A stretch of 64,000 nt of DNA from Rattus norvegicus (GCF_036323735.1 NC_086034.1:37952939-38016938); one strand, 5' to 3'. Numbered from the stretch's first letter, positions 1 through 12,000 are shown. A program made the numbers and translations. Notes: generated from the letters alone by a model not told the origin.

Positions 1-316
1 CCAGACCTACTTAGAGCTCCCAGAGACTAAACCATCAACAAAAGAGTTGAAGGGACCCATGGCTCTAGCTGCATATGTAGCAGAGGATGGCCTTATCTGG
101 CACCAGTGGGAGGGGAGGCCCTTGGTCCTGTAGAGGCTTGATGCCCCAGTGTAGGAGAATGCCAGGACAGTTAGGTGGGAGTAAGTGAATAGGGAGCACC
201 CTCATAGAAGCAGCAGGGAGGGCAGATGGGCTGGGGGTTTGCAGAGGGGAAACCAGGAAGGGGGAAAACATTTGAAACGTAAATAAATAAAATAACCAAT
301 AAAAAAGAAAAAAAAG
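1..316 (+). mobile_element. L1 3' UTR end fragment (older rodent L1)
   Basis: This is the 3' end of a LINE-1 in sense orientation, cut by the window edge. It shows the typical rodent L1 3' UTR order: a purine-rich stretch, the segment reading that one side of a box is cut by 'gatgccccagtgtagg', a G-rich tract near 205-260, then 'gaaacgtaaataaataaaat' and an A-rich tail ending near 316. It has no coding capacity. The divergence from the young L1 copies further along the window suggests an older, Lx-type element. Confidence 0.8.
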
Positions 317-319
317 AGT

Positions 320-560
320 CACTCAGGTGGTACTGGTTTTGGAGACACCATAAGGGGTCCTGGAGAGCATGAACAAACCAGTAAACAGCATCCTTCCATG
401 GCCTCTGCACCAGCTCCTACCTCCAGGTTCCTGTCCTGTTAGAGTTTCTGTCCTGATTTCCCTCAATGATGATCAGTAACATGGGAGTATAAGCTAAATA
501 AAACCTTTCTGCCCAAACTGCTCTGGTCAAGTGTTTCATCACATCAATAGAAGACAGACA
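320..560 (+). mobile_element. ERVL-MaLR LTR fragment (MT-like)
   Basis: The 3' half resembles rodent MT-type MaLR LTRs: a block with 'catggcctctgcaccagctc', then an AATAAA-type signal near 498, then a segment matching the usual LTR end that reads through a 'gtttcatcaca' box and closes in 'gacagaca'. The 5' part is degenerate or lost at the junction with the L1 tail. MaLR LTRs are non-autonomous relics, so there is no coding content. The family name is from memory. Confidence 0.6.
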
Positions 561-865
561 GCATCTGATACATGAATGGCATTGCAGGTGAAATATTAGT
601 GACTCCAGGTAAACAGCTACGACTTTCTATGAACTCACAGCTTATTGAACATAAAGGCTAATGACTCTTTGAATAGCAAATTGCTTTTGTGAGAAGATAT
701 TGTCAATGAGTTGAAGATAGTACTTGGGTTAGTACTGATGTAAGCTCCTTAATGAAGCCACAAAGAAGCTTATGTAGTTTCTTTGTCCTTTGGTTTACTC
801 TCTGGTATGAGAAGGTAGGAACGCTGGCTTATTCCATGGAAATCCTCAAGGTCAGCTTCCTTCTC
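561..865. other. Unique DNA, nothing recognised
   Basis: About 300 bases of ordinary AT-rich sequence lie between the LTR fragment and the next L1. I see no reading frame, tRNA-like box or repeat that I recognise. Confidence 0.5.
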
Positions 866-878
866 TAAAATAACATTT
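866..878 (+). repeat. Left TSD of the old L1
   Basis: TAAAATAACATTT matches 3543-3555 exactly and brackets the truncated L1. Confidence 0.85.
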
Positions 879-2283
879 CCCCATGAATTTATTTGTTTAC
901 TTTACATCCTGATCTCAGCTCCCCCTCCTTGCTGTTGCCCCTCACATGGCCCCTCTCCAACGCTTCCTCCCCTTCACATCTGAGAAATGGGAGGCCCTGC
1001 CCCATGGTACCAACCTACCCTGGCACCTCAACTGCAGGACTAGGTACAGCCTCTTCCATGGGGCTAGATACGGCAGCCAGTTAGGAGAACAGAACCCTTA
1101 GGTAGACAACAGAATCAGGGACAGCTTGACAGTTGTTGGGGGACAGGCATGAAAACCAAGCTAGACATCTGCTACACAAGTACAGGGGACCTAGGTCCAG
1201 CCCCTGTATGCTCTTTGGTTGGTGGTTCAATGTCTGGGAGCCTCCAAGGGTTCAGGTTAGTTGACTATTGGTCTTCTGGTGGAGTCCCTATTGCCTCTGG
1301 GTTCCTTAAACCTTTCCCTAACTCTTCCATTAGACTTTTTGAGGTCCATCTAATGTTTGGCTATGGGTCTCTGCATCTGTCTCAGCTGCTGAGTGAAGCC
1401 TCTCAGAGGACAGGTATGCTAGGCTCCTGGCTGCAAGTATAACAGTGTATCATTAATAGTGTCAAGGCCTGGTTCTCCCATGGGATGGGTCTCATGTTGG
1501 GCCAGTCATGGTTTGGCCACTACTTCAGTCTCTGCTCTATCTTTGTCCTGGCATATCTTGTAGGTAGGACAAATTTTGGATCTAAGGTTTTGTGGGTGGG
1601 TTGTTCTTATCCCTCCACTGGGAGTCCTGTTTGGCTACAGGGGGTGGCCACTTTAGGCTCTTTATTCCCCACTGTTGGAGTTTCAGCTAGTGTCACCTTC
1701 AAAGACTCCCCGGAGTCTCTCTCAGCCCAGGCCTCTGGCACATTTAAAGATACTACCCTTCCCTAGAGCTAATGCTCCCACCCATTCCTCTTCCTATCTC
1801 CTCTCCCGCCCAGACCCCTCCATCCATCCATCCCTTATGACAATTTTATTTCTCCTTCTGGGTGAGAGTCAAGCATCCTCTCTGGGCCCTCCTTGTTATT
1901 TAACTTCTTTGGGCTTGTGGATTGTAGGGTGGATATTTTGTATTTTCTGGCTAATGTCCACTTACAAATAAGTTCATACCATGTATGTCCTTTTGGGTTT
2001 AGGTCACTTCAATCAGGATGTTATTTTCTTGTTCCATACATTTGCCTGCAAATTTTTATGATGTCCTTGTTTTTAAAATTTGAATAGCATTCTATTATGT
2101 AAATGAACCACATTTTCTTGATTATTCATTCTTGGGTTAAAGGGCGTTCCTGTGTTGTTTCTAGTGTCTGGCAATTATGAGGAAAATTACTATGAACATT
2201 GTGGAGCAAGTGTCCTTGTGGTATGGTGGAACACCTTTTGAGTTTATGTCCAGTAGTGGTATAGCTGGGTCTTGAGGTAGGAC

Positions 2284-2598
2284 TGTCTTCGTTAGGGCTT
2301 TACTTCTCTGAACAGACACCATAACCAAGGCAACTCTTATAAGGACAACATTTAGTTGGGGCTGGCTTACAGGTTCAGAGGTTCATTCCATTATCATCAG
2401 GCCAAGAGCATGGCAGCATCCAGGCAGGCATGGTGCAGGAGGAGCTGAGAGCTCTACATCTTTATCTGAAGGCTGCTAGGAGAAGACCGGCTCCCATGTG
2501 GGTACTATTGCCCACCCCCACAGTGACACACTTCCTCCAACAAAGCCACACTTCCTAATAGTGCCACTTCTTGGGCCAAGTATATTCAAACTATCACA
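2284..2598 (-). mobile_element. Solo ERVL-MaLR LTR (ORR1-like), nested in L1
   Basis: A 315-bp block interrupts the L1 ORF2 remnant. It begins TG and ends CA, and its text matches ORR1-type LTRs in reverse: 'ggggctggcttacaggttca', 'atggcagcatccaggcaggc' and 'ctaatagtgccacttcttgg'. The flanking 5-mers are AGGAC (2279-2283) and AAGAC (2599-2603), a 4/5 match to the 5-bp duplication expected for ERVL elements. L1 sequence resumes directly after it, so the LTR inserted after the L1. A solo LTR implies that the internal part was lost by LTR-LTR recombination. Confidence 0.8.
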
Positions 2599-3239
2599 AA
2601 GACTATTCCCAGTTTTTGGAGAAACCACCGAATTGATTCCCAGAGTGGCTGTACAAGTTTGCACTCTCACTAGCAATGAAGGAGTGTTCCTTTGCTCCAC
2701 ATTCTTGCCAGCATGTGCTGTCACTTGAGTTTTTGATGTTTGCCATTCTTATAGGTGAAAGGTGGAATCTCAGAGTCAGTCTAATTTTCATTTCCCTGAT
2801 GACTGAGGACATTGAACATTTTTTTAAGTGTTTCTGGGCCATTCGAGATTCCTTTGCTGAGATTTCTCTGTTTAGCTCTGTGCTCCATTTTTAAAAAGTG
2901 AGTTATTTGGCCTGTTGGTGTCTACCTTCCTGGGTTCTTTATATATTTTGGACATTTGCCCTCTGTCAGATACAGGGTTGATGAAGATTCTTTCCCAATT
3001 TGTAGGCTTCCACTTTGTCTTACTGACAGTGTCCTTTGCCTTACAGAAGCTTTTAGTTTCAAGACGTCCCATTTATAAGTTGTTGATCTTAGTTCCTGAG
3101 TTATTGATGTTTTGTTTAGGAAATTGTCTCCAGTACCAATGTATTCAAGGTTATTCCCCACTTTCACTTCTATTAGATTTAGTATATCCAGTTTTATGTT
3201 GAGGTCTTTGAAGTATGTGGATTTGAGTTTTGTACAGGA

Positions 3240-3313
3240 TGATATATCTATATATCTATATATCTATATAATCTATATCTATATCTATACCTATATCTAT
3301 ATCTATATATTTG
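3240..3313. repeat. TATC/TA simple repeat inside L1
   Basis: An imperfect run of tatatc and tatcta units that expanded inside the old L1 ORF2 remnant. Confidence 0.85.
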
Positions 3314-3542
3314 CGTTCTTCTACGTAGAGACATCTAGTTAAGTCAGCACCATTTATTGAAGATGGTTTCTTTTTTCCACTGTATGGATTTGGATTCTTT
3401 GTCAAAAATCAAGTATCTTTTATTTCAGGGTCTGTTTGATTCCATTAATCAACCTGTCTGTTCTACAGCAATACCATGCAGTTTTCATTACTATTACTCT
3501 GTAGTACTGGCTGAGATCAGGAATGGTGATAACTCCAGAAGT

Positions 3543-3555
3543 TAAAATAACATTT
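3543..3555 (+). repeat. Right TSD of the old L1
   Basis: This is the exact partner of 866-878. It marks the point at which L1 reverse transcription stopped. Confidence 0.85.
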
Positions 3556-6500
3556 TTATAATTATGTGCCGGGCCCACAAATTCAGTCCCTATTCATTAA
3601 TTCTTCTCTAGATATGTTTGGAGATCTATAATAAAATCAACTTGAGGTGCTGGAGTCTGTTGAGTCCATCTTTTCTTCCCCCCTTTCTTTGTAACTCCCT
3701 CTATTCTTTCTCTCCGTCCCCTCATCCCACTCTCACACTGGATTTTGAATCATGAGTGACAGCTAACCAAGCATTCTGTCACTGAGTCACGCCCACCCTT
3801 ATTGAATTTTTCAAAAATTTCACAAAGGAAATGGTAGTATTAGAATCATGTTAGTTTTTAGGATAAGGACCAAAGCAATTCAAAGCTTGTTTAGGGAAAA
3901 ATGCACCATAATTTATTATACATTTTGCCCCAGAGAATAACTAATTTTAAGCATGTGAGATGCATATAAACACAGAATGAGACAGTTTGACTTTTTTTCT
4001 AGACCATATCGAGCCATGAACACTGGAGCTTAGCCTCTTAAGGAGGTGTGGCTATAGATTTTTATCTTTTACAATGAGACTGTGAGTGGCACGCCTACAG
4101 TGAGCCTGTAGCAGAGGGCTTGACTTCGGCTTTTGGTTTTTGTATGTGATTAAACCCTGAAGAACAGTCTTTCTCCAATGATTAGGTTCATGAAGAAAAC
4201 GAGTAAAGTGACATTGAATTCATGTTCTAGTTCTCCAAAGGAGAGACCATTGGCCTAACACCTTCCTAACGTGTACCTGTCAATATGTTTAATTTTGTTC
4301 TAATGGGCGTTACCCTGGTGAAGGTTGCAGGGAATGATATATAACTAATAAGAACTGTATTCTGTTTGATGTTTTCTCAGATTACATGCCCTCTTCCCAA
4401 GAAGTCAAACCATTGAAAAATTATGTCCTTTTTCTCCATGGCATACCAGTGATCAACATTTTAGATGATCAAAACAATTGTGTGCCAAAGATAGCCCCAT
4501 TTTTAGCTTGACTTTAGTTGCTAGTGGTATTTATAGCAGAAAGCACCACTTCATTTTTTTTTACCAAGCATCAAAAGTCTTAATGTGTTTTACAAATACT
4601 CAGAAGTGCTTAAAATCCACGAATTTTTGCATTCCTATTTTTTCATTCTTCTGTAAGCATGTATTTAAATTGGTTAAACAGATGGCTTTCTCCTTGTGAA
4701 AAAAAAAACGTCCAGAATAGTCACCTCAAGATGGAGAACTCAGGTTGAATTTCATTCTGGAGTGCGCTTTTACTACCAGGTATTTAACCTTTGAAATGGA
4801 GGGTATTCAAAGAAACAAGGAGAAACTCATTGTGATCTCTTTGACATTGGTGCAGAGGACTTTCTGAGACAGCGACACTCTAGAAGTTTCATAATTAAAA
4901 GCTTTTAAATGAAAATTATGTATAATCTGGGATCAAATGCAGGGCTTCACATATTCCTGACAAGTGCTTTCTCACTGAGCTACATATCCAGAACCCAACA
5001 CTTTAAAAATATTTAAACAACATGCAAAATTTCAAAGCTTTCCCATTTCCCCTTCACCTTAAAAACTATAGGAGAAAACACTTTGTGCATTTCTTTATAA
5101 CTCTGGGAACTGACACAGAAAGATCTGAATGCAGGTATAGAGAAAGCATACATGTTTTGTTGATTCCGACTAACACAGAAGTGTCTTGTGTAGCTATTTC
5201 CGACCTGTAGGGTTTTCTCTTGTTGAACATAGCCTTTGTGGAGGCCAAGAAGGTATGGATCAGTAAAGTGTGCCAGGACATATGGGTAGCACATGATTAA
5301 TTTTGAGACGTTAAGCACTTTATAATAATACAATTAAGAGCCCATTATATGATAGACTGGACTGAATAAGTCTCTGTCTTTTAAGCTTGTGTTAAACCCA
5401 TTTTGGAAGAGACCAATTTTGGAAGGTAGAATTTGGGGATGCACCAGAGAGGTATTCAAAGAAAACATCTTGATTCAGACAGATCTAGGTTTAAGTATTT
5501 TCTTTACTGTTCTCAGTCCTGTGATCTGTGGATATAGCATAGATTTTATAAGTACCTTCTATGGCTACACATGGTAGCAAAATTTTCTTCTTTTAATATT
5601 AAATGGTGTAACACATAGAAGATGCTATACTATAATTTCTCAATAGATGATGGTCATTTCCATGTGATGGAACATTTTGAATAAACAGAAAAAAAGGGGG
5701 AACTGGTAGTGTTTACAGGGTAATGAGAAGATTATGAATGGAGAAAGGGATTGAATCAGAGAAGCAAAGTTGAATGATATAAAAAGATAAATTAGTGCCA
5801 GTTGAAATCATTTAGTTTCTTTCTTATTAATAATTGATCAAATTTATTTATGCCTTCTGCTAGGCATAGAGATGAAAGTATAAGGAAGATGTTGTCTTGA
5901 AACTCTGTCAGGTGTTAAAAAACTGGGGTTTTATGCTCAGGAAAATTCTTCAAGAAGGGAGAAACTTGCAAGTGATAGTTTTTGGTGATTAGCATAGTTT
6001 TTGGTGATTACATCATTGTTTTCATGATGTAAGATGTAAAAACAAATGCTATCTTCTAAAGGTGGGATAGGAATGTTATGTGTGATCATGTCTTGTGGCT
6101 CATTCCTATGTGAGATAACCCATTCAAGTGTGCAAGGAGGGATCTTGTATGTAAGACTTCATTTTATCCTCAAAACAAAGCTCCAGCTTTGAAACTACTA
6201 TTACCTTCATGGTTAAATCTCTCATTTAGTTTGGAATTTTCCACACACATTGCTGCACTGGGGCTACCACCTTGATGGACATTAGTTATTGGGACTAGAA
6301 TAACTGTCTATTCTGCATTCAGGAGAAACATGGAAATATATATATCTTGTCAGTGCTATTTTGATGATTAGCTGTGAGTAGATATTCCTACCTTGGTAGA
6401 ATTCTTCGACCAGAAGTGCTAAAATACAGAAAACACTGGAAGCATGCCAAAAGTTCTAGATTGAATGACTGAATACAGACATTGTAGTGATGAAGCTTTT

Positions 6501-6654
6501 CTTTAACAGTTTTTAGATCTTCTCACACAGGTTTTACATCTTCTTCTCACTAGTAGGTTTAATGACTATTATTCTCTTTACTTTCCCCATTAGCTTAGTA
6601 GAATCTAGATCATATAGTGATTTCCTAGCATAGACTAACTATTAATTTCAATGA
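3556..6654. other. 3.1 kb of mostly unique DNA with SINE and MIR relics
   Basis: There is no gene. Two short stretches look like decayed tRNA-derived SINE heads on the minus strand: about 3745-3805 ('caagcattctgtcactgagt') and about 4930-5000 ('gtgctttctcactgagctac'). A stretch near 5468-5530 is reminiscent of an ancient MIR on the plus strand ('gattcagacagatctaggtt'). The rest is AT-rich sequence in which I recognise nothing. Confidence 0.45.
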
Positions 6655-7215
6655 TTAACCTCTTTTTAAATTAAAAATTATTTTACTCGTTACATATATT
6701 ATTTCCCTACCTTCACTCCTCCTAGTCCTTATTTCCCAGTTTCCTTCTCCCCCATATCCACTCTTCCTTCTTTTCCCTTCAGAAAAGAGCAGGCCTCCTA
6801 GGGATATCAACTAAACATGTTTAATATGTTACGATAAGACTAGAAACCACAATCTCATATCAAGGCTAGATCAAGTGAGCCAGTGGGAGGAAAAGGGTCT
6901 GGAGTACAGGATAAAGGGTTAGAGACAATGCCTCACTTTGACTGTTAGGGGTCCCACAAGAACAGCACGCTACACAATCATAAATTATATGCAGAGGATC
7001 TAGTTCAGACCCAACCATTGTGGCTAGAGTCTCTGTGAACCCCTTTGAGACCTCCTTAGTTGATACTGTCAGCCCTGTTCTCTAGCCTCTATAATCCTTC
7101 CTTCCCCTCTTCTTTGGGTTCCCATGGCTTTTTCTAGTGTTTGGCTGTGGGTCTCTGCATCTGTTCCTGTCAGTTTCTGGACAATGAGTGGCTAATCTCT
7201 TTATTTTAGAGTGGG
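6655..7215 (-). mobile_element. L1 3' UTR relic
   Basis: The order matches a reversed rodent L1 3' UTR: a pyrimidine-rich block near 6700-6780, then 'gaaaagagcaggcctcctag', a diverged middle and 'ggctgtgggtctctgcatct' near 7143. The same blocks recur at about 29,540-29,970. No ORF2 part is retained, so the copy was truncated within the 3' UTR. Confidence 0.75.
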
Positions 7216-7411
7216 TACCATACACTATTGTATGTCAAACTGCTCTTAAAATGATCCCATTTTTGTTTCTCAGCTTACAAAGTGTTATTGGGGCCTAGGA
7301 TTGAAGACATATAACCTAAGAGGAAGATGTAGCACTGCCTAAGCACTGACTTTATGACTGTTGTTATATATGATTTTAAACCTGACTTTGACGCCTGCAC
7401 ACAGACATTGA

Positions 7412-7535
7412 TCTACAGAGAACTCAATTTTCCTTTTTTTGGTGGCTGTTCAGTTCAGGTGGTTAGGGCACCAGCTAATGAGAGTAAGGTCACAGGTTCA
7501 ATCTTTGTGTGGGCCAGGAAGGCTTGCTTTGTTCA
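7412..7535 (+). repeat. Possible ancient tRNA-like SINE relic
   Basis: The spacing of 'ggtggttagggcaccagc' and 'cacaggttcaatc' resembles polymerase III A and B boxes of an old tRNA-derived SINE. I cannot name the family, and chance similarity is possible. Confidence 0.25.
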
Positions 7536-7768
7536 GTGACCATAGATTTGCTTCAGCCAGCTGTCTAGCATATGTCTGCTCTGGGTTATAAGAGGACAGG
7601 GCAAGAGTGTGTGGATGGACAAGACCAAATCCATTTCCAGCATTAGGGAAAGCCAAGCCAAGCATATGTCCTGCTAATGGGGGTCATGGTGTTTCATTTA
7701 AATGAAGTTGACAGTTTATTACTTTTGCCCAAGAAAGTCTTTTGAATGCCAAAGTTAAATGTGTTTGC

Positions 7769-7770
<2 letters not shown>

Positions 7771-7806
<36 letters not shown>

Positions 7807-7836
7807 ATTTGTGTATGTGTGTGAGTGTGTATCTAG
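7771..7836. repeat. TG microsatellite
   Basis: A perfect TG run from about 7771 to 7805, followed by interrupted TG-rich sequence. Confidence 0.95.
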
Positions 7837-8039
7837 CAGACAGAAAGCTGTAAAAGACTTGAGATGGTTTCAGGTTTTTAAGTATAGATTAATTGTGTAA
7901 ATATTTAAAATCTTGGGTGAGTGTTAATAAAAATAGTTTACTATAATTACACAAGGACTTTCAGTTTTCAAATATGTATAGGCCAATGAAATAAAATAAA
8001 TGTTTCTTCAGGTGGCAGTTCAGTTGCTGATGACTGATT

Positions 8040-8135
8040 TTGTTTATGAATGACAACATTTCTGTTCCAGTGCTGAGGATCAGAGTTGGGTCCTTGAGCC
8101 TGTTCTGCAAGGAATCCATCACCGAGCTACCAAAT
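8040..8135 (-). repeat. Probable decayed SINE fragment
   Basis: A stretch around 'ccagtgctgaggatcagag' and 'ccatcaccgagctaccaaat' resembles the reversed head of an ID- or B4-type tRNA-derived SINE. It is heavily mutated. Confidence 0.35.
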
Positions 8136-8539
8136 GAAAAAGTTTAATTGAACTTTCTGCTAATCAGACCATGATGCGCCAGCAAAACAAATAGGATTAA
8201 TTATACTCGCCCAGATTCTAGTCGTTATTCAGCCAATAGATTCCAGCTTATATTTTTAGGCAAACGTGTTCCCCTTATCAACTTCATTATTCAGCATTAG
8301 GCTTTTTTCGATTTCAAACTGGATCAAGAGCAACCCAGTTCTAAACTCGACAACTTCAGCTGTTTCCTGAGAACCAAACAAATAATTTGATGTGGAAGAG
8401 GGAGGGCAGAGAGCAGAGGGAAATTTAGCAAAATTCACTTATTAGATATTCTAGATACATGAGTGGGTATGTGTAACTTGAAATTCCTTGAGTAGGCAAT
8501 ATATTCATATGGGTTAAAAATTAAGAATACAAAGAAGTA

Positions 8540-8577
8540 AATAAGAAATACCCAATTTAATAAAGATGGAGAAAAAA
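8540..8577 (+). mobile_element. 38-bp micro-insertion of an L1 3' terminus with 17-bp TSD
   Basis: The segment reads as the last bases of a rat L1 ('aataagaaatacccaattta' onward) plus a short A-run. It is flanked by identical 17-mers, AAGAATACAAAGAAGTA, at 8523-8539 and 8578-8594. The L1-like 3' end, A-tail and TSD together indicate an extremely 5'-truncated L1 retrotransposition event and not a chance duplication. Confidence 0.75.
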
Positions 8578-8594
8578 AAGAATACAAAGAAGTA

Positions 8595-9711
8595 CATTGC
8601 AAAAAAAATTGCTTCTTCTTCTGCCCCCAACATCCAACTCTGTCTATTTTGTTGTCCAGGCATTTATATGTATTTATTGTATATTATTACAAAATTTATT
8701 TAAAATTTAAACTCTATCCTCTTTTAGTAGAAAGAAAACATTACATGCATTGTTCTTACATTTGAATTTTTACTTAATTACCTAACTCAGAAATATTTCA
8801 TACGAGCAGAATAGCTTCATTTTTATTGTTGTACACTCCTACTGAGCTTATGGGTTATAATTAAATTTTCCCTGATGATTAATCTCAGTGTATTTTCTGT
8901 TATAGAAAAGAATATAATCGATTACTTTGGGATATAATTATTTAATCTGGAATAATATAGAAGGCATTCTTGTCTTTTAAAATATTTGCACAGTATTCCT
9001 TCAAGTGATAAAACCACAGTCAATTATCTCCGTACAGATGAACCAGCTTGCTTTTGTGATCATTCCATTTGTTGTATTTTTCTTAGCTGGAGGAATGTGT
9101 GTAAGTGAATGTTTTTAAAATGTACATGTTTTGTGTGATACATATAAATTCTGGTACCGCAATGAGAATAATGTGCTTAGCTGGAGTTACTTGGATTCAG
9201 TGATAGAAAATGACATGAAGATGTGAGTCCATGCTCACAGCTGAATAGAAATACAAAGATGGGAACAGTTTCCATTGTGGATAATATTTAGATGCATTCA
9301 TCATTAGTTTTGGGGAGAAGCTCTGTCACTATGTTTGAAGTCTTACCAGAAAATAAGTTAGTGATAAAAAAATGAATGATTTATATTGGTACACACAAGG
9401 TACAGAAAGTACTATGTTACGTATTATTTTATGTAAATCCAGTTCAATATATTATCAAGAATTACAGCAATTATTTTAAACGAATAGGTTTAAAAAAGGA
9501 AGGTTCATGCCAGGGAATGTGGCCTGAGCGTACTGCCCTTAATAGTTCTTCACCTGCTCTGAAGTTAACAAAGCTACTGAACATTCATTAGTACACGTGA
9601 CCAGGTAATTAATTTTAAATAAAGGAGATTTAAGTGAGTTGTGGATGAAAGACTGATTAAATGAGAGATACTGTAAGCATCTGCTATTTTGATATTATAA
9701 CTTTTTATAGA
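8595..9711. other. Unique AT-rich DNA
   Basis: I recognise no gene or repeat in this stretch. Short open frames here are no longer than chance expectation. Confidence 0.45.
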
Positions 9712-9780
9712 TCATTCATTCATTCATAAATTCATTCATTTATTTTCAAGTCCATTCATTTACTTCATTGGTTCATCCAT
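9712..9780. repeat. ATTC-rich low-complexity tract
   Basis: Imperfect 'attcattc' units, with drifted copies to about 9780. Confidence 0.8.
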
Positions 9781-10317
9781 TTCTTGCCAGATTTAATCCT
9801 AATTTGGCTATAAGTATACTACTTATTGTGCTAATGACTGGACAATGCAAGTACAAGATACAGGGCATATCTTATCATCTTGAAAAAGGAACTAAGCAAC
9901 GGACCAATGGACAGGAGTGTAGGGGAATCCCTCTTGAATGATGTAACGTGACCTGGCACCTTCAGGAAAGGACAAAATAGCATCACTAGGTAAATGACAA
10001 TGGCATTTGTCCTGGAGAACAAGACAATTGGAGCAAGAAAAGCAATGTAATATCAGTTAGCTCCTAATACTGTGATTGAATGAAAGACTACATTGGCGGT
10101 TTGTGTTGGGAAACTGACAGTCAGAAGCCAATGAAAGGAACACTGCCTGTCCACTTTCCACAGAACTGGGGCTTACACTTCACACAAGCTGGTTCTGTGT
10201 TGTCTGCTGGTGAAGAGTAGGATGTTTGGCAAATAACTTGTGTTTCTCTAGATGCACATGAAGGATGGATTCTTCATCTTTCCTAACAAAATCATAGCAA
10301 TTAAGTGTTGGACTAGT

Positions 10318-10895
10318 GTAGGCTTATATTTTCTAAAACATACTTTAACAAGGGTTCTTAAATGCTTTAACCCCCCTTATAGGCCACTGATCAAAGGTAG
10401 AGGAGGAAGATGGCTAATAGAACAAGGGGGATGTGAACCTATTTAGAAGTAGATTTTTGGGGTGATTCCAATTTTTGTTGTCAGCAGTCTACTCCACTAG
10501 CAAAGCATCACACTGGAACCATCATCAGTGGATTGATTGAAGAGAAACTGCAAGCTTCCTCTGATCAGTACAAGTCTGATGAAGTGACAAGAAGCAGTTG
10601 AAACACCACCGGAAATTCTTTGGTGAGTTTTTCTCTGTGAAGTATGACAAACAAGGATCAGAGGGGAAATCAAGGTGGAACCAGTGCAGGAGTGTCCTCC
10701 ACTGACTGTGGCATTATGCTCTATCCTCTCAAGTATCTGCTCTACCAAAGCATCACATACCCTTTCATCAGTCAGCTTCCAGAAAAACATCATGTGCGTG
10801 TTCTCAGCAAAACATCCTCTCATAAGACAGTTTCTAGAAAAACATCACATGACACAACTGAGTCTCCAACCAAACCAGAAATTCTCAATTCAGAC
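10318..10895 (+). repeat. Copy A of an unidentified interspersed repeat (LTR-like)
   Basis: This copy aligns by eye with 11,452-12,000 in the same orientation. Shared blocks occur in the same order: 'gtaggcttatattttctaaa' against 'gcaggcttagattttttaaa', then 'ggccactgatcaaaggtag' against 'gcccactgtccaaaggtag', then 'caggagtgtcc', then a tail of repeated 'aaaacatcacatga'-like phrases. It resembles rodent LTR repeats of the RMER or ERVK kind, but I cannot name the family. Reading frames within it are short and unconvincing. Confidence 0.6.
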
Positions 10896-11451
10896 TAGAG
10901 TTTAAAGCTTACCACATGATATCATATCAACACTGAGGGAACTAAATTCTAGAAGGTGAAAGACTACTCCAGTGTATGTGGGTAATAAGCAGTCAGGAAC
11001 CTAGCCCTTTCATGCCCTGACTCTCAACTGGATGGATTTTAATTCCACTATGCTGCCTTTACATTTAGGCATGTAGGCTTGTGGCTAGACTCAGTTAAAG
11101 ATGGCTGACGGTAATTTAGAAGGTAAAGCCATATGTAGATGGATCAACTAGCCATGAGATATTTGCTAGATGTGGTGTAAGGTGTGAAGACCAGAAAAGA
11201 GGTTGCTTCAGGGAAGGGGTTTGAAAATGACATAAAGAACCTACCATCTACTTGTGAAAACCAGATAGATGTAGGCTGTATGGACAGCTGTATATTCAAC
11301 CATTCTCCCCACCCCCAAGCCTCCCCAGTATAGAGTTATATGGTATACATGCTCTTGGCACAAAGTAGTCCATATGGGCCAGATGAGCAAACCTGAAACT
11401 GAACAATAGAAATTTAGGGAATAGCCAAGGGTAAGTGGTCTGGGGAAGTTT
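10896..11451. other. Spacer between the two repeat copies
   Basis: About 555 bases without a recognised feature. If the flanking copies are LTRs, this would be the residue of the internal region. I see no gag, pol or env motif in it. Confidence 0.4.
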
Positions 11452-12000
11452 GCAGGCTTAGATTTTTTAAAACTTAGTTTTAATAAGGGTTCACAAACAT
11501 TTTGACCCCCACTTCTAGCCCACTGTCCAAAGGTAGGTAAGAAAAGATAAATAGGACAAGAGGATGTGGACCTGTTTTGAAGTAGATCTTTGGGGCAATT
11601 TCAATCTCCATTATCAGGATACCAGCAGCCCAGTTCAGTAGTGTCAGGATAGCAAAATCAGCAGTGGTTGCACGCACAATCCAGCAGAAACCACCAGGCC
11701 TCTTCTGGTCAGCAGGAGTGTCCAGAACCAGACGGGAGTTCTCTGCCATGTCTCTCTCAACAAGTGAAGATCATTGGAGATGAAGACTGGAGAGCATCAA
11801 AGCTTTGCAAAGCTAGCTATGCAAGAGCGCCATCCCTGTCACTGTCGAGTCCTATTTATACTCTCTCCAAACATCATGTGTCCTCCCACAGGTATTGCCT
11901 TAGCAAAACACAACTAAAGCCTGTCTCAGCAAAACACCACGTGAGTCTGTGTCAGCTGACATATCCAGAAACTTCTACTTCAGCAGCTTCAGAGATAAAG
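11452..12000 (+). repeat. Copy B of the unidentified interspersed repeat
   Basis: Partner of 10,318-10,895, with a start-to-start distance of about 1134 bp. The tail includes 'gcaaaacaccacgtgagtct', matching the tail phrases of copy A. An open frame of 166 codons runs across it, but its composition and end in a CA microsatellite argue against a gene. Confidence 0.6.

Larger units (their letters stand above)
879..3542 (-). mobile_element. Old 5'-truncated L1 with exact 13-bp target-site duplication
   Basis: Read on the minus strand, this holds the last part of L1 ORF2 (about 1930-3540) followed by a 3' UTR (about 880-1925). ORF2 remnants are visible as decayed peptides such as 'MAQKHLKKCS' and 'WERIFINPVSDRG', broken by many stops. 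The element is bounded by an identical 13-mer, TAAAATAACATTT, at 866-878 and 3543-3555, the expected mark of target-primed reverse transcription. A young-looking LTR lies inside at 2284-2598 and a TATC-type simple repeat at 3240-3313. The ORF2 divergence indicates great age although the TSD is still perfect. It is certainly inactive. Confidence 0.9.

Noticed and set aside
10318..12000. CRISPR-like or tandem array from the repeated 'aaaacatcac' phrases
   Set aside because: The phrases are few, unevenly spaced and diverged, and the genome is mammalian; they are part of an interspersed repeat.
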